A stretch of 64,000 nucleotides of DNA from Saprospiraceae bacterium. Its GTDB lineage: Bacteria > Bacteroidota > Bacteroidia > Chitinophagales > Saprospiraceae. The stretch covers positions 1 through 64,000 of the forward strand of contig JAIBCI010000005.1 of NCBI GenBank assembly GCA_019694255.1, in the 5' to 3' direction. The notes below the pieces were generated by a model. It made no database searches. It saw nothing but the letters and a program-made list of their open reading frames with translations, and had not been told where the DNA came from. The position numbers and the translations under genes were made by a program. This document shows, piece after piece, positions 57,928 through 64,000 of the stretch. How positions within the stretch are numbered: the stretch's first letter is position 1; each line of letters begins with the position of its first letter.

Positions 57928-58473
57928 TCAACCCAATTCAGGAGGCTTTATCAGTTTGCTGAAGAATGCGTAACTTGCTGGGAGTGTGAATAAGGGTTTA
58001 GATTTTTGATATCGCGGTATCTGCAGCCCTAACTTATGGTGTACCTGAAAGGTGTAAACAAGTAGTTCCGGCAAGAGATTTTTAGATAAGTTTAATTTTC
58101 GATGTTGAAGGGACTGGTTTGCCTCTGGTAATGTATTCAATAGATCTTGCAGAAGCCTTTCTTCCTGGTCCTCCAACACCCAAACCCTGACCGAATCTTT
58201 TATTGATTCAACACGTAAAAGGTCATAATAGGTATGCTTTATAGAAATTTCAAAGAGGTTGATTTTGGATCTCTCAAATGCTGCTCTACTCAGCATGATT
58301 GGTCTTGTCTCCGCCTTGCCGATACTTATTCTTAGCAATTGCTCTGACTTGTGATAGAGTATCATGAATTGGTTTGTCAGCGGGAGGCCGGTCAGCACCA
58401 AAGCACACAGGAATGCAAGTATTTGTCTTTGCGTGTGTGTGCGGTTCGTTGAGCCTGAGATCTTGATTTTCAT
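57928..58473 (-). CDS. Small membrane-anchored protein upstream of the TonB receptor
   Basis: 181 residues from ATG 58473 (a TTG lies 18 bp upstream). One hydrophobic segment near residues 20-38 (ILAFLCALVLTGLPL) may be an anchor or signal. Then a basic, helical stretch and a C-terminus ending SKLIKPPELG. The family is not recognised. It lies 47 bp before the TonB receptor in the same direction, so they are probably co-transcribed. In Bacteroidota, small proteins of unknown function often precede metal receptors, which fits only loosely. Confidence 0.6.
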   Translation of the reverse strand: MKIKISGSTNRTHTQRQILAFLCALVLTGLPLTNQFMILYHKSEQLLRISIGKAETRPIMLSRAAFERSKINLFEISIKHTYYDLLRVESIKDSVRVWVLEDQEERLLQDLLNTLPEANQSLQHRKLNLSKNLLPELLVYTFQVHHKLGLQIPRYQKSKPLFTLPASYAFFSKLIKPPELG

Positions 58474-58593
58474 CGGTCCTTCTGGCGACAAGATAGGAAA
58501 TTACATGAAACCAAAAGAGCGGTAATGACCTCATAATAAGGCGGCCATTTGAAACGATTCGAATTGGATGGAAAGGTCATCCGGGTTAACGAC

Positions 58594-60723
58594 TTATTTT
58601 TTTCTTACGGCCGGAGCAGGCTCCTTAATGCTGATGGCGGCTCCTCCGCCAGGCGCAAGCTTAACACGTAGCACATCACCTTTGCTGACGAGTTGTTTTG
58701 TAATCACATACTTTTCGGGATTATGATCCCAGTGTGCATCCGGTGCATCCGCATAGATTGTGGCTTCATATTTTTTTCCGGAAGGAATAAAATCCAGTGT
58801 CGCCACAGCTTCTCTTGGATTTTCGTCAGTGATCGCACCGATAAAGAATTCATTCTTGCCTTTTGCTTTGCGTGCCGTGGTGATAAAATCTCCGGGTTCA
58901 GCTTCTAATACCCAGGTATTGTCCCAGTCCACTGCGACATCCTTGATAAATTGAAAAGCATCCATTTTGGATTCATAATTTTCAATCAGGTCCGCAGCCA
59001 TTTGGAGCGGGGAGTACATGGTGACATACAAGGCAAGTTGTTTGCACAAGGTGGTGTGCATTTTATTGGTGGATCCGGGTCTGTATGTATCCAGTTTGAT
59101 TTTGAAAATACCTGGTGTGTAGTCCATCGGTCCTCCCATGATCCGTGTAAAAGGCAGTATGGTCTCATGTTCCGGGGGACTTCCTTCGCTCCAGGCATTG
59201 AACTCATTGCCCCTTGCCGCTTCGCAGGCCAGCCAATTGGGATAAGTGCGATGTACGCCGGTTGGTCTCACCGGCTCATGGCTGTCGACCATAATTTCGT
59301 AATCTTTGGCCTTATCAACGACGCGTACATAATGGTTGACCATCCATTGTCCGTCATGATGTTCGCCACGCGGAATGATGCGTCCTACATAACCTGTCTT
59401 GACGGAATTGTATCCATTCTCTTTCATAAAACGAAAAGCCGTATCCATTCTTCTTTCGTAATTGGTAGCTGATGCGGATGTCTCATGGTGCATAATAATT
59501 CTTACGTTGTGGTCGCGCGCGTATTTACTTAGTTCTTTTACGTTAAAGTCCGGATAAGGTGTGACGAAATCAAAGACATCTTCCTTCATCATCCCGAACC
59601 AGTCTTCCCAGCCTATGTTCCAGCCTTCGACGAGCACGCCGTCGAACCCGTTGCGGGAGGCAAAATCAATAAGCTTTTTTGTTCTTGCGGTGGTTGCACC
59701 GTGTTTGCCGTTGGCTTTGAGTGAAGACCATTTGGCGTCTTTCAGTTTGAGGTTCGTTGTATCGGAATAATTCCATGTTGATTTGCCAACGTGCATGTCC
59801 CACCAGATACCGATGAATTTCTGTGGTTTGATCCAACTGGTCGATTTGAATTTACAGGGTTCGTTGAGATTCAGGATCATACGTGACATAAGGATTCTTC
59901 GTGCATCATCCGATACGATAATCGTTCTCCATGGTGTATTGCAAGGTGTCTGAAGGTGTGCTTTGACATTGAGCGGATCTGGCACCAGCATTGCATTGAG
60001 AATGAGTCTGTCTTTCTCTGCGCGAAGCTGCATCGCAGAATAGTCTACCAGACCTGCTTCGTGTATGTTTATATAGATTCCATTATCCGATTTCATCATC
60101 AATGGTGTCTGGACCACATCATTCCCAATTGGTGAGCGGGCGAATATTTCCTGTGCGTTTGTTTTTTCGGATGCGTTGATGGTGCTAATACGTGTATTGG
60201 TGTATGAATATTCATTTGTATCGTAGTCACCAGGTATCCACCAGACTTTGTGGTCTCCTGCCAAAGCAAACTGTGTCAGTTCATCCATCACGTCAAAATA
60301 GGCCAGCGAATGTTGTCGCGGAAATTCATAACGGAATCCCAGACCGTCGTTGAACAACCGAAAACGAATGATCATTTCGATTGGTTGATCACCGGAGCGA
60401 CGTAATTTCCATTCGAGTTCGTTATATTGGTTTTGTATTGACTTTTCTTCTCCCCAGACGGGTGTCCAGTTTTCTTTTTTTGAATTCTTGTTGTTACTGA
60501 CCATCTCGAATCCCTTATCCAAAGAAGGCTCCTTACTGAGCTTAAGTCCCAGACGGCCTGCTTTGAGGATGTCCTGTTCTTTGTACCGCAAAGAATAGAA
60601 TGGAATACCCTGATCATTCAAGGAGACAGTTAACTGGAAGTTGTTGTCCGGTGAATTCAGATCCTGAGCGGACAGACCGCTCATCAAAACAAGACTTACG
60701 AACAGCAAAATGAATTGTTTCAT
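58594..60723 (-). CDS. GH97 family alpha-glucosidase (SusB-like)
   Basis: 709 residues from ATG 60723, which places a signal peptide (FILLFVSLVLMSGLSAQ) at the start; a TTG at 60762 would overlap the amylase gene. GH97 layout: N-terminal beta-sandwich, (beta/alpha)8 barrel and C-terminal beta domain. Motifs match the inverting SusB branch: HHETSASATNYE and DSHEPVRPTG hold the catalytic-base glutamates (Glu439 and Glu508 in SusB), with NGYNSVKTGYVG and FTRIMGGPMDYTPG. It removes glucose from maltooligosaccharides, probably in the periplasm. It begins 25 bp after the amylase stop, so they form an operon. Confidence 0.92.
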   Translation of the reverse strand: MKQFILLFVSLVLMSGLSAQDLNSPDNNFQLTVSLNDQGIPFYSLRYKEQDILKAGRLGLKLSKEPSLDKGFEMVSNNKNSKKENWTPVWGEEKSIQNQYNELEWKLRRSGDQPIEMIIRFRLFNDGLGFRYEFPRQHSLAYFDVMDELTQFALAGDHKVWWIPGDYDTNEYSYTNTRISTINASEKTNAQEIFARSPIGNDVVQTPLMMKSDNGIYINIHEAGLVDYSAMQLRAEKDRLILNAMLVPDPLNVKAHLQTPCNTPWRTIIVSDDARRILMSRMILNLNEPCKFKSTSWIKPQKFIGIWWDMHVGKSTWNYSDTTNLKLKDAKWSSLKANGKHGATTARTKKLIDFASRNGFDGVLVEGWNIGWEDWFGMMKEDVFDFVTPYPDFNVKELSKYARDHNVRIIMHHETSASATNYERRMDTAFRFMKENGYNSVKTGYVGRIIPRGEHHDGQWMVNHYVRVVDKAKDYEIMVDSHEPVRPTGVHRTYPNWLACEAARGNEFNAWSEGSPPEHETILPFTRIMGGPMDYTPGIFKIKLDTYRPGSTNKMHTTLCKQLALYVTMYSPLQMAADLIENYESKMDAFQFIKDVAVDWDNTWVLEAEPGDFITTARKAKGKNEFFIGAITDENPREAVATLDFIPSGKKYEATIYADAPDAHWDHNPEKYVITKQLVSKGDVLRVKLAPGGGAAISIKEPAPAVRKK

Positions 60724-60748
60724 ATCCTGGAGATTATTATTTAGATTT

Positions 60749-63532
60749 TTATGGTGTGACAATATTTAAAAGACGTGAGAAGCTTCCTTGGGCAGTGATG
60801 ACGGTAACAATAAATTGCCCTGCCGGTAAAGCAAGTGATAATTCAATTTGATCAACAGAAATATTCGACCGATGAAAGACTAATTTACCCTCAAGATCGG
60901 TGATTCGGACCTGCAGTATTTCATCTTCTGCGACAATTGTTATTCTTTCACTGGTCGGGTTAGGGAAAATGCGAAGGCCTGATTTTTGAACATTGTTGAC
61001 AGCTACAGGCAGTGTGATTTGTCTGTCGGTCCACACATGGTATTCTCCTGCCTCCAGGTTCATGTTGACAATACTATTGTTGACACTTACGCTATCTCCA
61101 GTAAAATATTCATACCATTTGCCCGTATGCGGAAACTGAATAGATAAGTTTTTTGAAGAGACATCCCCGTTGGCGGCTGCAACAATACTTAGACTTGTTG
61201 ATTCCAGACTGAATTGCTTGATGCTGCTTTCCTGCACTTGTGCATTCAGTGTGCCGGAATGCACAACATCATAATTGTTTCTCAGATAAATCAGTTTTCG
61301 GATCAGCTGATATAACTTTTGCCGGTCGGGGTTCTGGAAATAATCCCAGCGTATGGGTTTGGGATCAAGTCTGCAATTCTGATTGGTGCTTCCGCCAATA
61401 CATGTATTGATAGAATAATCGTAACCTAATTCACCAAATTGCCAGATCATCTTAGGCCCTGGAAGCAGCCAGAAAAAAACATTTGCCATCTCCGTACGCT
61501 TCAGCGCCGTGTTGAGTTCTTTGATTTTATAATTCCCTGAAGCGTTGCCGTATAGCAGGTTTTTGTACATTAATCTTTCTTCATCGTGACTTTCCATATA
61601 GCCAATGAGCAGATTGCTTTTCCATCCCCGTTTGGAGGCGAGTACGCCTTCAACATTATTGTTGCTGAACCCCATGGTCCACTGATTGTAATTGTAATTC
61701 ATGTTGCCCCAAAGCAGCATACCGTAAGCGGAGAGCTCTAATTCTTCGGAATTTTCTGCAAAGTGTTCAAGGATAACGTAGGCATTGCGTTTGACACTCC
61801 AGATTTGATTGGCATAATTTTTTAAAATATTGATTCTGGCTGCGTCGTATCGACTCCAGCGGTCCACATCATTGCCGTAATCTGTCTGTGTGAAGCCTTT
61901 GGAAAGGTCAAAGCGAAATCCGTCGATCTGGTATTCCGTAAGCAGGTAGCTTAAAATCTGATTTACATAGCGCTTCGTGAATGCGCTTTCGTGATTGATG
62001 TCATAACCGACGTTGTAGGGATGCCTGGCAACAGGATTCAAATAAGGTGAATTTGACTCCGGTCGGTTGTTGACTGCGTCCCAGTACATTCTCGCGAGTG
62101 GTGATTGTCCAAAAGCATGGTTGAAGACGACATCCATGATCACTGCCATTCCCCGAATATGGCATTGATCGACGAGTGTCTTCAAAGCGGTGGCCGTTCC
62201 GTAATATTTATCCAGTGATTGGTGTATGGCTGGGTTATAACCCCAGCTGTTATTACCTTCGAATTCATTGACGGGCATCAGTTCTATGGCGTTGATGCCC
62301 AGCTCCTGAAGGTAGTCCAATCGTGAAGTGATGGCATCAAAACTGTGGGCCTGATCAAAATCACGGATCAGAATTTCGTAAATATTGAGTCTGGTCTTGT
62401 CCGGCGGAATGAATAATTTCTTTGACCATGCAAATCCTTTTCTTTCATTGCTTGTAACACTGATGAACCCATTGATTTGCGTCTTGCGGATGACCGGGAT
62501 ATCCGGAAAAACGGTACTCGGAACAGAAGCATCATTGCGCGTGTCCAGCACCAGCTCACTCAGGGGATCCGCAATAAAAATAGATCCGTCGATCAGATAT
62601 TGATAATATACAGGTTCGCCATAAACGAGCGGTCTGATATCGGTCCAGAAGGAGTAACCATCTGTACTGAGGTGCATCAGTTGAGGTTGAAAATCATTGG
62701 TGCTTGCGAGCAGGTACACCGATTTTTTCATTGGCGCCGCCAGCACAAATCGGATTGATGAATCCGGTAAAATGTTGGCACCCATTTTATAACCTGCCGG
62801 CAGCGCAGAAACCGGTGAATTCTGTAAATTCAGGCAAGCGTATCGCAGTATCTTCTTTTCAATGCCGTTATTTACTTCTGCGCGAAATTCAAATTGTGAT
62901 GTAGAAGGTAGGGTGTAAGTGCATTTCAATTTGTCTGTATGGGAAGTCCGGATCAGCTGGTCATTGACAAATATGCTGATATCCGCTACACTGGATGCAA
63001 TTACAGAACAATCCGTGACATCCCCTGCCTTACAATATGCAAAAGTACCTGAAAGGCTTTCCCATCGTGTTTGTAAATTCTGAGACGTGTCTCTAAGATC
63101 ATAGTAGATATCGAGACCCTGAGGATCCCTGCCAACAATCGAACCATCCGCATTGCGAAATACAAAAGCCATCTGAAGAACGCGCTCATTCGAGTTGATG
63201 CGGTAAAAACTGCGCATATGATATTTCAGCTGATAAAGATTATTTCCCAGCGAGCTCAGCATCACGCGGCTGTCCGGCGTCCCCCAGATTCCCTGGACAT
63301 ATTTCCAGTCTGTAGAGGTAACTGAGTGTTCGGTAATCAAACCAGCATGTGCGTAGACCGCTGTGTTTTTATCCTTCAGTGCACCATTTCCCAATGCAGC
63401 ATTGTAGATGATGGTCACCGTATCATCCATGGTTGGAAACGTTGGGGTTACGGTTAGTATCTGGGCACTCGACAACAGGCAAGTCGAGGACAACAGGATG
63501 CCATGAAGAACAAATTTTAATGAAAAATCCAT
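60749..63532 (-). CDS. Secreted GH13 alpha-amylase with T9SS domain
   Basis: 927 residues with signal peptide (VLHGILLSSTCLLSSAQ). N-terminal Ig/CBM-like domains (about 30-340), then a GH13 barrel with all four conserved regions: DVVFNHA, GFRFDLSK (nucleophile Asp542), EHF (acid/base Glu589) and ESHDEER (Asp650). The last ~85 residues (FPNPTSERITI...) are a T9SS sorting domain. It hydrolyses alpha-1,4 glucans outside the cell; SusG-like proteins are usually lipoproteins, so the T9SS route is different. First gene of the unit with GH97, behind a -7 box and the terminator of the upstream Sus gene. Confidence 0.92.
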   Translation of the reverse strand: MDFSLKFVLHGILLSSTCLLSSAQILTVTPTFPTMDDTVTIIYNAALGNGALKDKNTAVYAHAGLITEHSVTSTDWKYVQGIWGTPDSRVMLSSLGNNLYQLKYHMRSFYRINSNERVLQMAFVFRNADGSIVGRDPQGLDIYYDLRDTSQNLQTRWESLSGTFAYCKAGDVTDCSVIASSVADISIFVNDQLIRTSHTDKLKCTYTLPSTSQFEFRAEVNNGIEKKILRYACLNLQNSPVSALPAGYKMGANILPDSSIRFVLAAPMKKSVYLLASTNDFQPQLMHLSTDGYSFWTDIRPLVYGEPVYYQYLIDGSIFIADPLSELVLDTRNDASVPSTVFPDIPVIRKTQINGFISVTSNERKGFAWSKKLFIPPDKTRLNIYEILIRDFDQAHSFDAITSRLDYLQELGINAIELMPVNEFEGNNSWGYNPAIHQSLDKYYGTATALKTLVDQCHIRGMAVIMDVVFNHAFGQSPLARMYWDAVNNRPESNSPYLNPVARHPYNVGYDINHESAFTKRYVNQILSYLLTEYQIDGFRFDLSKGFTQTDYGNDVDRWSRYDAARINILKNYANQIWSVKRNAYVILEHFAENSEELELSAYGMLLWGNMNYNYNQWTMGFSNNNVEGVLASKRGWKSNLLIGYMESHDEERLMYKNLLYGNASGNYKIKELNTALKRTEMANVFFWLLPGPKMIWQFGELGYDYSINTCIGGSTNQNCRLDPKPIRWDYFQNPDRQKLYQLIRKLIYLRNNYDVVHSGTLNAQVQESSIKQFSLESTSLSIVAAANGDVSSKNLSIQFPHTGKWYEYFTGDSVSVNNSIVNMNLEAGEYHVWTDRQITLPVAVNNVQKSGLRIFPNPTSERITIVAEDEILQVRITDLEGKLVFHRSNISVDQIELSLALPAGQFIVTVITAQGSFSRLLNIVTP

Positions 63533-63546
63533 AGCGGTAACAGTTT

Positions 63547-63554
63547 CAAAGATA
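63547..63554 (-). promoter_or_regulatory. -7 box TATCTTTG for the amylase/GH97 unit
   Basis: Minus-strand TATCTTTG, 14 bp before ATG 63532, an exact TAnnTTTG match. No good TTTG at 19-21 nt, so the -33 part is weak. Confidence 0.5.
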
Positions 63555-63654
63555 CGTTAAGATGACTGAACCGTCATCCCTTGGGAAGCGCTGGGTTGTG
63601 CTCATCTCATCCCAAATCTACTTCCAGGGAGGACAGAAATTACATGGAATGGGG

Positions 63655-63686
63655 GCAAAAAAAAACGCGGGACTGGGCCCCGCGTT
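63655..63686 (-). terminator. Terminator of the SusE/F-like gene
   Basis: An 8-bp stem AACGCGGG / CCCGCGTT (63664-63671 with 63679-63686) with a 7-nt loop, followed on the minus strand by a run of T. It lies about 40 bp beyond the stop at 63728 and separates the upstream Sus genes from the amylase unit. Confidence 0.85.
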
Positions 63687-63727
63687 CTATTTTTTCCAGG
63701 GCTTTATACCCTGCAAAAGTCAGATTT

Positions 63728-64000
63728 TTAGTTGATGCTTCCGGTATTGGTCTTGAAGTTAAGAACCACGGAGTGCATGCCAGCGGTCAGATTGACGCGG
63801 GCCTGGTCATTGCCAGTACCGCGGTATTCGATTTTTCCATTGAGTACCATGAATTCGGCTTGCCACCAGTCGCATTTGAGCGTAGAAGCAGCTACGTGAA
63901 GACGAAGATCACCGGCACTGAAGGCTCTGGTTTTCTCGACCGTTGTAGCTGTGACATCCAGAATGTTTTCAGGTTTGGCTGGATCATATCCGCCAACGCA
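63728..64000 (-). CDS. C-terminal end of a probable SusE/SusF-type starch-binding protein (cut by window edge)
   Basis: Open from the right edge to a TAA at 63728: 90 residues of the C-terminus of a longer protein. The tail reads KCDWWQAEFMVLNGKIEYRG then NLTAGMHSVVLNFKTNTGSIN, the kind of C-terminal beta-sandwich ending seen in SusE/SusF outer-membrane glycan-binding proteins. The neighbourhood (amylase and GH97 downstream) supports this, but the call rests on a short fragment. The rest of the sus genes would lie beyond 64000. Confidence 0.5.
   Translation of the reverse strand, partial: CVGGYDPAKPENILDVTATTVEKTRAFSAGDLRLHVAASTLKCDWWQAEFMVLNGKIEYRGTGNDQARVNLTAGMHSVVLNFKTNTGSIN

Noticed and set aside
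58566..58582. GGATG/CATCC hairpin downstream of GH97 as a terminator
   Set aside because: Only a 5-bp stem and no T-run on the minus strand.

Overview
The window comes from a member of the Bacteroidota, most likely a Saprospiraceae-like member of the Chitinophagales/Saprospirales group. The evidence is a high density of secreted proteins ending in a type IX secretion system (T9SS) type-A sorting domain, SprB- and HYR-type repeat adhesins, a Sus-type alpha-glucan locus (GH13, GH97 and a SusE/F-like fragment), a TonB-dependent receptor, and -7 boxes of the Bacteroidota form TAnnTTTG (often TATCTTTG or TATATTTG) with few Shine-Dalgarno sequences. I saw no tRNA, rRNA, CRISPR array, intact insertion sequence or prophage.

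Layout. 1-23 kb is an adhesin/protease block. It holds the C-terminal 928 codons of one giant HYR protein (cut by the window edge), a strong terminator, and a second giant protein of about 5,500 residues that contains a near-perfect 2,016-bp tandem duplication of a beta-helix module and nine 89-residue Cys-rich repeats. A secreted M36 metalloprotease follows 43 bp later. 23-31 kb holds a TetA-like MFS pump, a secreted M1 peptidase, a membrane metallophosphoesterase and an ABC exporter. 30.7-32.8 kb has a small exported protein translationally coupled to MurB, then a cupin. 33-39 kb is a two-gene unit: a plant-type LRR/SprB T9SS protein and a T9SS glucose/sorbosone dehydrogenase. 39-40.5 kb (minus) is an arsenosugar-type pair, ArsS radical SAM plus its peroxidase-like partner. 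40.7-50 kb is mixed: a nucleoside:H+ symporter, an intergenic region with REP-like repeats, several small exported proteins, a SAM methyltransferase, a DUF4256 protein, a YCF48-like lipoprotein, a T9SS gene broken by one in-frame TGA, and two VOC-fold genes. 50-55 kb has a secreted serine hydrolase, a cupin, an AraC regulator with an orphan consensus promoter and tiny ORF upstream, a four-helix membrane protein, and an Ada-like AraC/Ogt fusion. 55.6-64 kb (minus) has a TonB receptor with a small upstream partner, then GH97 and T9SS GH13 genes, and at the right edge the C-terminus of a probable SusE/SusF protein behind a terminator.

How the genes fit together. Nine loci (the two giants, M36, M1, LRR, dehydrogenase, serine hydrolase, GH13, and the broken gene) carry T9SS C-terminal domains, so the encoded cell is strongly geared to surface display and secretion. 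The T9SS machinery itself is not in the window. The right edge is a Sus-like glucan system in which the amylase appears to be T9SS-exported and the GH97 exo-enzyme acts downstream of it. The most unusual structure is the giant adhesin locus, with recently homogenised modules and patchy codon usage. All functional statements come from reading motifs by eye; no database search was run.
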